Shown one piece after another: positions 23,285-32,645 of a DNA stretch of 64,000 nucleotides. The translations under genes and the position numbers were made by a program. This DNA comes from Herbidospora mongoliensis (GTDB taxonomy: Bacteria > Actinomycetota > Actinomycetes > Streptosporangiales > Streptosporangiaceae): NCBI RefSeq assembly GCF_001570545.1, contig NZ_BBXD01000008.1, positions 434,001 to 498,000 on the forward strand, read 5' to 3'. The notes beneath the pieces are model-generated. The model worked only from the letters and a program-made list of their open reading frames with translations. It was not told where the DNA came from and made no database searches. Every line of letters starts with the position of its first letter. The first letter of the stretch is position 1.

Positions 23285-25360
23285 TCAGATCATCACGTGT
23301 TCGTCGGGGTGGCCGACGAAGGAGAAGACCGCGTTGCGGGTCAGCTTGTAGTCGGCGGCCTGCCACGTGTGCTGGGTGGCGTCCGAGCCGCGCATGTAGA
23401 CGAAGTTGAAGCGGTCGGAGGAGTAGATGCGCACGCCGTCTTCCTTGAGCCTGCGCACGAGACGGGTGTCCTCGCCGGCGTTCACGGCCTCGAAGGCGTA
23501 GGTCCGCAGGAGGTCTGCCTTGGCCAGGATGGTCGCGCCCTGGACGAGGTGCGTGTAGCGGTTCTCCAGGCCGGGCAGGCGGAAGACGGTCGTGTTGGAG
23601 TCGGGGAAGTACGTGTAGTGGGCGCCCTTGCCGGTGAGCTCGGCGTCGGCGTAGTCGAAGACGCGCACCAGGTCCCACAGGTAGTTGGGGCCGTAGAGGT
23701 TGTCGTCGTCCATCTTGGAGATGAGCTCGCCCTCGGCCTGCAGGATGCCGTGGTTGAGGACCTCGCCCAGCGTGAAGTGAGGGGGCGCGTGCAGCACCTT
23801 CACCGACGGGATGCCGGCCGCCAGGGCCTTGTCCCGCACCACGTCGGCGTCTTCCGACAGGCCGTGCAGCACGAGGATCAGTTCCAGGTTGCGGTGCTTC
23901 TGGCGGGCGACCTGCGCGATGGCGTGTTCGAGCTGGCCGGCGCGGTTGGTGGGCAGGACGACGGAGACGCTGCGGGATCGCTCGGCGACGGGGTGGCCGA
24001 GGTCGCCGAGGATCTGGTCGACGCGGTGGGTGAACAGGTGCTTGTCGAACACCTCGCGCAGCGCGAGCATGCCCTGCCGGGCGCGCAGCTCGGGGCTGTT
24101 GATGTAGTACAGCGCCCGGTTGTACGCCTCCTCCTGCGAGTGCGCGATCGGGATCAGCGGCCCGAACGTCTCCTCGATGGCCCGCGACCAGCCGGAGAGG
24201 ACCGTGGTGCCGCAGGCGGAGAGTTCGAAGACGCGGCGCGCGCACATGGTCGGTGAGTCGATCACCGAGTTCACGTTGAGGAAGACCTTGTACATCTTGT
24301 ACGCCGCCAGCATCTGCTCATAGGGCAGTTCGCCGACGATGTGGGGGCGGTACTCCTCGGGCCAGGCGTACTTGTCGGCGACGGAGGCGTTGCGGGCGAA
24401 GATGTGCAGGCCGAGCTCCCGGGTGGGAGCGATGACGGTCTCCATCTGCTCGCGGCGCTCAGGGTGCTTGTCGCGGAAGTACATGCCGCCGAAGACGACG
24501 TCGTACTTGCGGCCCCAGCGGGTCATGATCGGGTTGTGGATGCGCGGCTGCGCGGCGAACTGGAGGACGCCGACCCGGTCGTGGCCGAGGATCTCCCGAT
24601 ATTTCGGGATCATGTCGCCGTCGCACGTGTACACCTGGTCGAACAGCTTCGCCGTGTCGATGAAGAAGTCGAAGTTCGGCGGGTCCTCCTTGTTCCAGAA
24701 GACCGTCGGGATGCCCTCAGCCTTGCACCAGGCGATCAGGTCGCGCAGCTCCTGCTTGGGCGCGTTGGTGCCGGTCATCTGGTAGCGCCAGCGGCCCTGG
24801 TTGCCGTGCCAGGCCGACTCGCAGAACAAGACATCCGGTTTTTTAGAAGCGAAGATCTCGCGCCAGTCCTGGAGCCCGAACTCGATCTGGTCCCACTCGT
24901 ATTTGAACGCCAGGCGGGAGAAGTCGTCGAGGATGACCGCGACCTTGAGGTCGGGGCGGTTCAGGATCCCCTCAGGCTCGGGCCACTTCAGGTTCGGGAT
25001 CCTGACCGTCGGACCGCGCTTCTCGGCCTCGGCCTGCACGTCAAAGGCCGACGGAGGCGCCTGAGGACCCTTCTGGCCGCGCCACGCCCTGCGCAGGTCG
25101 CTCGGCAGCTTGACGATCTTCTTGGGGTTGTTGCCGGCCTTGGTGATGGCCTCGCCGACCCGGTACTGACGCCCGGTCTGGGTGGCCTTCGCCTTCCAGA
25201 GGGCGTACTCCGCGCGGGCCTCCTGGTAGGCCAGGCGGGTCTCCAGCTCGCGGATCGTCTCTTCGTAGAACTCGACGGTGCGGCGGTCCTCGGGCAGCCA
25301 GTTGACCGGGCCGAGGCGCTGGAACTTCGGCTCGTCGGGGGTCTCGTCGGTCTCAGCCAT
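23285..25360 (-). CDS. Two-domain glycosyltransferase (GT4-like plus GT2)
   Basis: 691-aa cytoplasmic protein. After a charged coiled N-terminus (about 1-125) comes a GT-B-like glycosyltransferase group 1/DUF3880-type domain (about 135-450; conserved HIVGELPYEQM and ACGTTVLSGW). A GT2 GT-A domain follows (about 465-665) with the donor-metal motif SKMDDDN and VSVVLPTNRAGQLEHAIA. It could add two sugars to a growing polymer. ATG 25360 is the first start. It is convergent with the acyltransferase gene and followed upstream by wecB in the same direction. Confidence 0.85.
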   Translation of the reverse strand: MAETDETPDEPKFQRLGPVNWLPEDRRTVEFYEETIRELETRLAYQEARAEYALWKAKATQTGRQYRVGEAITKAGNNPKKIVKLPSDLRRAWRGQKGPQAPPSAFDVQAEAEKRGPTVRIPNLKWPEPEGILNRPDLKVAVILDDFSRLAFKYEWDQIEFGLQDWREIFASKKPDVLFCESAWHGNQGRWRYQMTGTNAPKQELRDLIAWCKAEGIPTVFWNKEDPPNFDFFIDTAKLFDQVYTCDGDMIPKYREILGHDRVGVLQFAAQPRIHNPIMTRWGRKYDVVFGGMYFRDKHPERREQMETVIAPTRELGLHIFARNASVADKYAWPEEYRPHIVGELPYEQMLAAYKMYKVFLNVNSVIDSPTMCARRVFELSACGTTVLSGWSRAIEETFGPLIPIAHSQEEAYNRALYYINSPELRARQGMLALREVFDKHLFTHRVDQILGDLGHPVAERSRSVSVVLPTNRAGQLEHAIAQVARQKHRNLELILVLHGLSEDADVVRDKALAAGIPSVKVLHAPPHFTLGEVLNHGILQAEGELISKMDDDNLYGPNYLWDLVRVFDYADAELTGKGAHYTYFPDSNTTVFRLPGLENRYTHLVQGATILAKADLLRTYAFEAVNAGEDTRLVRRLKEDGVRIYSSDRFNFVYMRGSDATQHTWQAADYKLTRNAVFSFVGHPDEHVMI

Positions 25361-25436
25361 GGCTCGTCCCTGCTCGTCGTCTCAAGGTTCGACATCGTAC
25401 GGCGCAGGCCGTGGTCGTTTGGTGTGTTTGTCGGAG

Positions 25437-26579
25437 TTAGTCCCCGACGGCGTTCCGCGACGCGGGGGACAGGTTCTCACCCTGCAGCCAGGACGCGATC
25501 ACCCGGGCGATGCGCGGACCGGCCTTGCCGTCCCACAGCATCGGCAGGTCACCCGACGGGGTCGTCGCGCCGTTCGCGAGAGCCACGGTCGCGGCGGCCG
25601 GCAGCGAAGCGGGGGTCACGAGGCGGTTGGTCCCGTGGGTCACGGTGATCGGGCGCTCGGTGTTGAGGCGCACGGTCAGGCACGGCACCTCCAGCATCGT
25701 GGTCTCCTCCTGCACGCCGCCCGAGTCGGTCACGACCAGCGCCGCGCCGCGTACGAGCGACAGGAAGTCCACATAACCGAGCGGGTCGATGATGCGCATC
25801 CGAGGGCCGTCGACCAGACCGGCCTCCGCCAGGCGGGTGCGGCCACGCGGGTGGAGCGGCACGATCACCGGCACCTGCTCGGCGACGCCGAGAACCGCGT
25901 CCACCAGTTCCTTGGCGGCGGCGGGGTCGTCGACGTTGGCCGGGCGGTGCAGCGTGGCGACCGCGTAGGCGCCGCTGATCCCCAGGCGCTCCTGCACGGG
26001 GACCGGGTCGAGCTTGGGCAGCGCCGAGAACAGGCTGTCGATCATCGGGTTGCCGACCAGATGCACTTTGGAGGCCGGTACGCCCTCAGTGGCGAGGTAG
26101 GACAGCGCCTCCGGCGACGTGGCGAACAGCAGGTCCGACAGGCTGTCGACGACGATGCGGTTCACCTCTTCGGGCATCGTGCGGTCGAACGAGCGCAGGC
26201 CCGCCTCGACGTGGGCCGTGGGCACACCGAGCTTGGCGCACACCAGGATCGCGGCGAGGGTCGAGTTGACGTCCCCGTACACGACCACCAGAGACGGCTT
26301 CTCCCGCTCGACGACCTCTTCGAGACCGACGAGGAGGGCGGCGGTCTGCTTCGCGTGGGAGCCGCTGCCGACGCCCAGATTCGCGATCGGTTCGGGCAGC
26401 CCGAGGTCGGCGAAGAACACGTCCGACATCAGGGCGTCGTAGTGCTGGCCGGTGTGGACGATGCCCTGACGGATGCCCAGGTCGGCGAGTCCGTTGACCA
26501 CCGGAGCGGCCTTCGGGAAGTTGGGCCGGGCACCCAGGACGTGCAGGACGAGGGTGTCCTGGAGACGCGAATCCCTCAC
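25437..26579 (-). CDS. wecB: UDP-GlcNAc 2-epimerase (non-hydrolysing)
   Basis: 380-aa cytoplasmic enzyme that interconverts UDP-GlcNAc and UDP-ManNAc. Family motifs: LGARPNFPKAAPV at the N-terminus, HTGQHYD, VYGDVNSTLA, AHVEAGLRSFD with catalytic acids, PEEVNR, TLHRPANVD, and TDSGGVQEE near the C-terminus. GTG start 26579 is used. Together with the dehydrogenase at 28403 it supplies UDP-ManNAcA. It is divergent from the GT4 gene at 26636. Confidence 0.93.
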   Translation of the reverse strand: MRDSRLQDTLVLHVLGARPNFPKAAPVVNGLADLGIRQGIVHTGQHYDALMSDVFFADLGLPEPIANLGVGSGSHAKQTAALLVGLEEVVEREKPSLVVVYGDVNSTLAAILVCAKLGVPTAHVEAGLRSFDRTMPEEVNRIVVDSLSDLLFATSPEALSYLATEGVPASKVHLVGNPMIDSLFSALPKLDPVPVQERLGISGAYAVATLHRPANVDDPAAAKELVDAVLGVAEQVPVIVPLHPRGRTRLAEAGLVDGPRMRIIDPLGYVDFLSLVRGAALVVTDSGGVQEETTMLEVPCLTVRLNTERPITVTHGTNRLVTPASLPAAATVALANGATTPSGDLPMLWDGKAGPRIARVIASWLQGENLSPASRNAVGD

Positions 26580-26635
26580 TGACCTTGCCTTTCATCCATG
26601 ATGGGGGCAAACGTTGCCTATGGTACGGTCACGCC

Positions 26636-28297
26636 GTGGTAGCTGAGGCCAACAAGCCCATTCCGGCAAAGGCCGCGAAGGCCAGTGCCCGAAGGTTCAT
26701 GAAGGGGTTCGTCAAGAACCCGGTGACGACGTCCCGGATCTTCGTGGGGAAGGTCGTGCAGGACCCACTCCGGGTGGCGCACGCCGCCGCGGAGAGCGTG
26801 CCGAAACCGCTTCGCCCACTCGTGGGCAAGGTGGCCTGGCCGGTCGCGCGGGTCGCCAAGGTCACGATCCGCAAGATGTGGCGGCGGATGGCCAGAGTGC
26901 CCCTGAACGACTCCCGGGCCGTGTTCGACGCGGGTCACATGACCAGGGCCCTCGACATGCTCAAGCCGCACGAGCGGTGGGTGTTCATCAAGCGACGGCT
27001 CGCCCTGTACGAGGGCGAGCGGGGCGCTCTGCTGCCCAACCCGATCCCGCCGAAGCCCAAGGTGATCATGGGCGAGCGGGTCCCGGGGCGCGCGCTGCAC
27101 ATCGTGACCAACGCGCTGCCGTTCACCCAGGCGGGCTACACCGTGCGCACCCACCGCATCGTGACCGCCCAGAAGGCCGCCGGGCTCGATCCCCATGTGG
27201 TGACGAGCTGGGGATGGCCGGCGCTCCAGGGCTTCCCCGACGCCGAGGCGTTCGAGGAGATCGACGGCATCCCCTACCGCCGGCTGCTGCCGGGCGGCGG
27301 CGGTGAGATCCCGATGGAGACCCGGGGCCGCATCACCCGTGGCGCCGAGGACATCACCGAGCTGGTCCGCCAGCTGCGGCCGCAGGTCCTCCACGCCGCC
27401 ACCGACCACCGCAACGGGTCGGTCGCGATGGCCGTACGGGAGAGAACCAACACCCCGTTCGTGTACGAGGTCCGCGGCTTCCTCGAGGAGACCTGGGCCA
27501 GCCGGGATCCCGCGCGGATCGGCACCGAGCGTCATCTCCTCATGCGGGAGCGCGAGGCCACCATCATGAACTCGGCCGACGCCGTGGTGACGCTGGCCGA
27601 GACGATGGTCGGCGAGATCGTCGAGCGGGGCGTCCCCCGTGAGCGCATCTTCCTGGCCCCCAACGCCGTCGACGCGTCCCTGCTGAGCGCCGAGTACGAC
27701 GGCATGGCCCTGCGCCGCCAATACGGCATCGGAGAGCACGAGATCGTCATCGGCTCGGTGTCGTCGATCGTGGCCTACGAGGGCTTCGCGACGATGCTGT
27801 CGGCGGCCGCGTTGCTCAAGAGCGCCGGCACCCCCGTGAAGGTCCTGCTCGTCGGCGACGGCACCGAGCGCGAGAACCTTCTCGCCCAGGTGAACAAACT
27901 CGGTATAGGTGACATCGCGATCCTGCCCGGGCGCGTCGGGCCCGACGAGGCCCTGCAGGCCCAGGCGGCCATCGACATCTTCATCTGCCCCCGCGAGGAC
28001 CTGCGCGTATGCCGTCTGGTGACGCCGCTGAAGCCGGTCGAGGCGATGGCGCTGGGCAAACCGGTCATCCTCAGCGACCTGCCCGCCCTCGCCGAGCTCA
28101 TCGGCGCCGGCGACCCCGGGATCCTCGTCCAGGCCGGGAACCCGGAAGCGCTGGCCAGCGCGGTGGCGGAGCTCCGTGACGACCCCGAACGGCGCCGCAA
28201 GATGGGCGCGGCGGGCCGCGAAGAGGTGGCCGCGAAGCGAACGTGGAGCAGCCTTGCCAACACGTATCGCGAAATTTACGAATCACTCGCCCGCTAG
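26636..28297 (+). CDS. GT4 family glycosyltransferase
   Basis: 553-aa protein. About 140 basic, helical N-terminal residues precede a GT-B retaining glycosyltransferase. The N-lobe starts GRALHIVTNALPFTQAGY; the C-lobe has the donor motif in LKPVEAMALGKPVI (E-x7-E region) and VLLVGDGTERENL. GTG 26636 is chosen because the in-frame upstream stretch is non-coding in character and TACGGT (26624-26629) lies exactly six bases before it. An internal ATG at 26702 is an alternative. It transfers a sugar to the surface polymer. Confidence 0.85.
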   Translation: MVAEANKPIPAKAAKASARRFMKGFVKNPVTTSRIFVGKVVQDPLRVAHAAAESVPKPLRPLVGKVAWPVARVAKVTIRKMWRRMARVPLNDSRAVFDAGHMTRALDMLKPHERWVFIKRRLALYEGERGALLPNPIPPKPKVIMGERVPGRALHIVTNALPFTQAGYTVRTHRIVTAQKAAGLDPHVVTSWGWPALQGFPDAEAFEEIDGIPYRRLLPGGGGEIPMETRGRITRGAEDITELVRQLRPQVLHAATDHRNGSVAMAVRERTNTPFVYEVRGFLEETWASRDPARIGTERHLLMREREATIMNSADAVVTLAETMVGEIVERGVPRERIFLAPNAVDASLLSAEYDGMALRRQYGIGEHEIVIGSVSSIVAYEGFATMLSAAALLKSAGTPVKVLLVGDGTERENLLAQVNKLGIGDIAILPGRVGPDEALQAQAAIDIFICPREDLRVCRLVTPLKPVEAMALGKPVILSDLPALAELIGAGDPGILVQAGNPEALASAVAELRDDPERRRKMGAAGREEVAAKRTWSSLANTYREIYESLAR

Positions 28298-28402
28298 CAA
28301 AATTCACCAAGGACGCCGGATGTGCAGCATCAGGCATCATTGGTGCCGACTTGAGATAGCCTTTGCGACCATGAAGTGTTCTCTTCACCCCCAGGCCACG
28401 TC

Positions 28403-29665
28403 GTGAGCGAGATCGATCTCACGGTCATCGGGCTGGGCTACGTCGGCATGCCGCTGGCCAAGGAGGCCGTGGCGGCAGGTCTGAAGGTCGTCGGGCTCGA
28501 CGTTGACGCGCGCAAGGTTGACGCGCTCAACGAAGGACGCTCCTACATCGACGACCTCACGGACGCCGACCTCGACAGCATGATCGAGAACGGTTTCACC
28601 GCGACGCTCGACGCGACGGTGCTGGCCCGTTCCGCGGCCATCGTCATCTGCGTTCCCACCCCGCTCGACGAAGACCACCGTCCCGACCTGTCGGCCGTCG
28701 AAGGCGCCACCCGCGCCGTCGCCGAGAACCTGACCGAGGGCACCCTCGTGGTGCTCGAGTCGACGACCTGGCCCGGCACCACCGACGAGGTGGCCCGGCC
28801 GATCCTCGAGAAGTCGGGGCTCCTCGCGGGCGCCGACTTCCACCTGGCGTTCTCGCCGGAGCGGATCGACCCCGGCAACCCCAAGTTCGGGCTGCGCAAC
28901 ACCCCGAAGGTGGTCGGCGGCTACACCACCGCCTGCCGCGAGCGGGCGACCGAGTTCTACGCGCGGTTCGTGGAGCGGGTCGTCCCCGTCAGCGGAACGC
29001 GCGAGGCCGAGATGGCCAAGCTGCTGGAGAACACCTACCGCCACGTGAACATCGCGCTCGTCAACGAGATGGCGATCTTCTGTGACGAACTGGGTGTGGA
29101 CCTCTGGGAGTCGATCGAGGCCGCCTCGACGAAGCCCTTCGGTTTCCAGAAGTTCCTGCCGGGTCCCGGTGTGGGTGGTCACTGCATCCCCGTCGACCCG
29201 TCCTACCTCTCCTACGCGGTGCGCAAGCTGGGCTTCCCGTTCCGGTTCGTGGAGCTGGCCCAGGAGATCAACGAGCGGATGCCGTCCTACGTGGTCAACC
29301 GCGTGCAGCGGCTGCTGAACCGCGACAAGAAGGCCGTCAACGGCTCGAAGGTGGTACTGCTCGGGGTCACCTACAAACCCGACATCGCCGACGAGCGGGA
29401 GACGCCCGCGATACCGGTCGCCGAGGCGCTCCTGGAGCTCGGCGCGATCGTGAGCTACGTCGACCCCTACGTCAAGGAGTGGTCGGTCGAGGGCGGCCCG
29501 GTGCCTCGCGAGGAAGATCTCGCGACCGCCATCCGGGAGGCAGACGTCACGGTGCTGCTCCAGCAGCACTCGATGTTCGACCTGGAGCTGGTCGAGCGGC
29601 AGGCCCGCCTGGTGCTGGACACCCGGGGCGTGCTTGCCACCAGCGAACGCGTCGAGCGGCTGTAA
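28403..29665 (+). CDS. wecC: UDP-ManNAc/UDP-sugar dehydrogenase
   Basis: 420-aa NAD-dependent dehydrogenase that twice oxidises a UDP-N-acetyl-hexosamine to the uronic acid. Rossmann motif VIGLGYVGMPLA, catalytic-site segment GPGVGGHCIPVDPSYL (nucleophilic Cys), and EMAKLLENTYRHVNIAL. With wecB in the neighbourhood UDP-ManNAc is the likely substrate, but TviB/WbpO specificity (UDP-GlcNAc/GalNAc) cannot be excluded from sequence. GTG 28403 is the start closest to the fold; a GTG at 28376 is possible. Confidence 0.88.
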   Translation: MSEIDLTVIGLGYVGMPLAKEAVAAGLKVVGLDVDARKVDALNEGRSYIDDLTDADLDSMIENGFTATLDATVLARSAAIVICVPTPLDEDHRPDLSAVEGATRAVAENLTEGTLVVLESTTWPGTTDEVARPILEKSGLLAGADFHLAFSPERIDPGNPKFGLRNTPKVVGGYTTACRERATEFYARFVERVVPVSGTREAEMAKLLENTYRHVNIALVNEMAIFCDELGVDLWESIEAASTKPFGFQKFLPGPGVGGHCIPVDPSYLSYAVRKLGFPFRFVELAQEINERMPSYVVNRVQRLLNRDKKAVNGSKVVLLGVTYKPDIADERETPAIPVAEALLELGAIVSYVDPYVKEWSVEGGPVPREEDLATAIREADVTVLLQQHSMFDLELVERQARLVLDTRGVLATSERVERL

Positions 29666-29678
29666 GGGGGCCAGGCGC

Positions 29679-30767
29679 GTGCACGTGCTCGTCATGACGG
29701 TGGTGCATCACCCCGAGGACGCCCGGATCCTGCACCGGCAGATCCGCGCGCTCGTGGATGCCGGTCATGAGGTCACGTACGCCGCGCCCTATTCGGCGCG
29801 CGGAGTGGTGCCCCGGTCCTGGGTGAACGGCGTCGACCTGCCCCGGGCGGCCGAGCGTCGGCGGATCACCGCCGTGCGGGCCGCGCGCAAGGTGTTCAAG
29901 AGCATGCGCGGCAAGGTCGACATGGTGCTCATCCACGACCCCGAGCTGCTGTTCGCGGTCGCCGGGGTGCGCCATCGGCCGCTGGTGGTCTGGGACGTCC
30001 ACGAGGACACCCCCGCCACGCTGTCGCTGAAGCCGTGGCTGCCCTCCTTCCTGCGGCCGCCGACCCGATTCATGGCCCGCATGCTGGAGAGCTGGGCCGA
30101 ACGCAACTTCCACCTCCTGCTCGCCGAGACCGCCTACGCGGGCCGGTTCAGGGAGGCGCATCTGGTCGTACCGAACGAGACCTGGGTACCCGACACGGTC
30201 TCGCCGCCCGGCGACGACCGGGTGGTCTACCTGGGCTGGCTGTCCGAGGCCCGGGGTGTGCGCGAGGCCATCGAGGTCGGTCGCCTGCTGCGGCCGCACC
30301 GGGTGGTCGTCGAACTCATCGGGTACGCCGACCCGCAGTCCCGCCGGATGCTGGCGGCGGCCGTGGAAGAGGGCGCGCTCGAATGGCGCGACTTCATGCC
30401 CAACGACGAGGCGCTCAAGCGGCTCGACGGCGCCCTCGCCGGCCTGTCGCTGCTGCACGACGAGCCCAACTACCGCCACTCGATGCCCACGAAGATCGTG
30501 GAGTACATGGCCCACGGCATTCCGGTCATCACCACCCCATCACCTCGCGCGGTCGAGCTCATCGAGCGTTACCGCAGCGGCGTCGTGGTCCCGTGGAGTG
30601 ACCCGGAGGCCGTCGCGAAGGCCGTGCTGGCGCTGCGCGACAACACCCAGGAACGCCACAACGCGGGCGCCCGCGGTTACGCCGCCGCCCGGGGCAACCA
30701 CCACTGGCCCAACTCCGCGCGCCGATTCGTCTCCCAGCTCGAATCCTGGACCGGCGTCAAGCCGTAG
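29679..30767 (+). CDS. GT4-like glycosyltransferase
   Basis: 362-aa GT-B glycosyltransferase. VHVLVMTVVHHPEDARILH opens the N-lobe; the C-lobe carries VVYLGWLSEARGV and SMPTKIVEYMAHGIPVI, the donor-binding region. GTG 29679 follows AAGGGGGCCAGG, 14 bases after the dehydrogenase stop, so the two are likely co-transcribed. It is the third glycosyltransferase of the region. Confidence 0.85.
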   Translation: MHVLVMTVVHHPEDARILHRQIRALVDAGHEVTYAAPYSARGVVPRSWVNGVDLPRAAERRRITAVRAARKVFKSMRGKVDMVLIHDPELLFAVAGVRHRPLVVWDVHEDTPATLSLKPWLPSFLRPPTRFMARMLESWAERNFHLLLAETAYAGRFREAHLVVPNETWVPDTVSPPGDDRVVYLGWLSEARGVREAIEVGRLLRPHRVVVELIGYADPQSRRMLAAAVEEGALEWRDFMPNDEALKRLDGALAGLSLLHDEPNYRHSMPTKIVEYMAHGIPVITTPSPRAVELIERYRSGVVVPWSDPEAVAKAVLALRDNTQERHNAGARGYAAARGNHHWPNSARRFVSQLESWTGVKP

Positions 30768-30801
30768 TCTTGCCTGTACGTCAATCTGATGAGGTGACGG
30801 T

Positions 30802-32619
30802 TTGCGCTGGCTTGCTCTGCTCCTTGGGATCGCGATCCTCGGGGGCGTGGCCACCGTGGTTATCGCACTCCAGGAGACGGACACCCCACACGCCGCGCGC
30901 ATCGGCAGCACCTCTCCCTCGACGCCCAGCCCGACCCCCTCGAACACCGGTTTCACCGACCCGTGCGGCACGTTCGACACGAACATGCGCACTCCCTACG
31001 CGATCACCGGCTACTGGATCATGCCGTCGGCCGACCGCTGCAACTGGCGCCGCCAGCTTGAGGAGATCCACCAGGTCGGCGGCGACACGGTGGTCCGCAT
31101 CGGCTTCGGCCTCTCGCCGCGCGGGGTCGACTCCGAGGGCCGGATCCTGGAGGCGCCCACCGCCGAGGAGACCGAGCCCAAGCCCGACGAACGCTACGGC
31201 TACTGCGTCGAAGACGGCCTGACCTGCTACCAGGCGGCCGAACGCGACCTGAAGGCGGCCAACCCCGGCAACCGCGTCTCCTGGTCGTTCGTGTTCCGCA
31301 CCGACGAGTCGTACGGCGACGACGTGTTCCGCTGCCCCGGGATGGAACGGAAGATCGTCGTCGGTGACCGGGTGTTCTTCCGCCTGATCGCCGACGAAGA
31401 CGGCTCTGACGACGCCACCTGCGACTTCGCCACGACGGGCAAGGGCTACCACTTAATCCTGGTGTCGGCCGGCGCGACCGACAGCCTCACCGAACTGCTC
31501 GACCTGGGCGACCAGTTCGGCATCAAGGTGTTCCCGGCGCTGCCCTCGGCCCCGCGCGACCCGACCGGCGTCACCCGCGCCAACCCGCGCCACATCGGCA
31601 CCCTCACCACGCTGACCCGGCGCATCCTGCAGGACTACGGCGCCCGGTTCGCCGGCCGCGAGTCGCTCGGCGGCGTCTACCAGCCCTTCGAGCTCGTCAT
31701 CAGAGACTGGGCCGATCCTGAGAACGTGCCAACGCTGCAGGTGTACGCCGAACAGCACCGCATCGTCGAACAGACCCTCCCCGGCAAGCCGATCCTGGTC
31801 AGCCCCTACCTCGACGCCCGCCGCCGGGTCGACTTCACCTCCACGCCCAAGCAGGTCGGCGAGGGTTTCAAGGCGCTGGCCCGCACGGGCGTCGGCATCA
31901 TCGCGCCGCAGGACTCGCGCGGCACCGGCAAGGTCGGCCTGTTCTGGCCGAACTGGAAGAACCAGCCGGTCGACGAGCGGCTGAAGCCGGTGGTGGGGGA
32001 GAGCACGTACAACACCGCTTACTACGGCGCGACCCGTGACTACTACCGAGCCATGTTCGAGTCGCAGAAGGAACTGCGCGACGAGGAAGACATCGACGTG
32101 CGGCTGTGGGCCAACGTCGAGGCGTTCGAACCGTCGGCGACCGAGAAGTGCGGCGCGCAGGGGACCCGGGGCCGGACCGACAAACCCCGTCTCGACACCG
32201 CGGTCACGCTGGTCGGGCCCTATGTGTCGAAGATCATTTCGTACATGTGGAGCGACTTCTTCACCTGCGGCACCCCCTCGCTGGCGGAGGACCTCGCGAC
32301 CGACTGGGAACGCCCGATCGCCATCCAGGCCATCCGCGAGAAGCGGGACATCCAAGACGGCATCCAGCTCCGCGGCTACCACCTGAAGAACGTGAAGGTG
32401 ACGCTGAGCTGGGAGACCCTGGAGACCCCGCGCGTGGTCGACTCGCAGTCGGTCGGCTGGTTCGACGGCCAGCCGATGGCCGACTTACCACCCACTGTCG
32501 GAAAAGTGTGGATCCCGGTCGACTGGGAGAGCGTGCCGCCCGACACGTGGGTCCGCGTCGAGGTGACCGCCGCCGACGGCCGTAAGGCCGCCGAGCCGGT
32601 TTACTACCACAACGAGTGA
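30802..32619 (+). CDS. Membrane-anchored DUF4434-like protein
   Basis: 605-aa exported protein with an N-terminal anchor (residues 2-22) and a Ser/Thr/Pro stalk (STPSPTPSNTG), then a large extracellular TIM-barrel-like DUF4434 region. ITGYWIMPSADRCNWRRQLE, GGVYQPFEL and KPILVSPYLDAR are characteristic, and RLWANVEAF carries a possible catalytic Glu. The last 110 residues look like a beta-sandwich. A glycoside-hydrolase-like role on the surface glycan is inferred. The TTG start is supported by GAGG seven bases upstream and by the hydrophobic N-terminus. Confidence 0.75.
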   Translation: MRWLALLLGIAILGGVATVVIALQETDTPHAARIGSTSPSTPSPTPSNTGFTDPCGTFDTNMRTPYAITGYWIMPSADRCNWRRQLEEIHQVGGDTVVRIGFGLSPRGVDSEGRILEAPTAEETEPKPDERYGYCVEDGLTCYQAAERDLKAANPGNRVSWSFVFRTDESYGDDVFRCPGMERKIVVGDRVFFRLIADEDGSDDATCDFATTGKGYHLILVSAGATDSLTELLDLGDQFGIKVFPALPSAPRDPTGVTRANPRHIGTLTTLTRRILQDYGARFAGRESLGGVYQPFELVIRDWADPENVPTLQVYAEQHRIVEQTLPGKPILVSPYLDARRRVDFTSTPKQVGEGFKALARTGVGIIAPQDSRGTGKVGLFWPNWKNQPVDERLKPVVGESTYNTAYYGATRDYYRAMFESQKELRDEEDIDVRLWANVEAFEPSATEKCGAQGTRGRTDKPRLDTAVTLVGPYVSKIISYMWSDFFTCGTPSLAEDLATDWERPIAIQAIREKRDIQDGIQLRGYHLKNVKVTLSWETLETPRVVDSQSVGWFDGQPMADLPPTVGKVWIPVDWESVPPDTWVRVEVTAADGRKAAEPVYYHNE

Positions 32620-32645
32620 TCGCGACAGCGTGTAACGTGCCTGAC

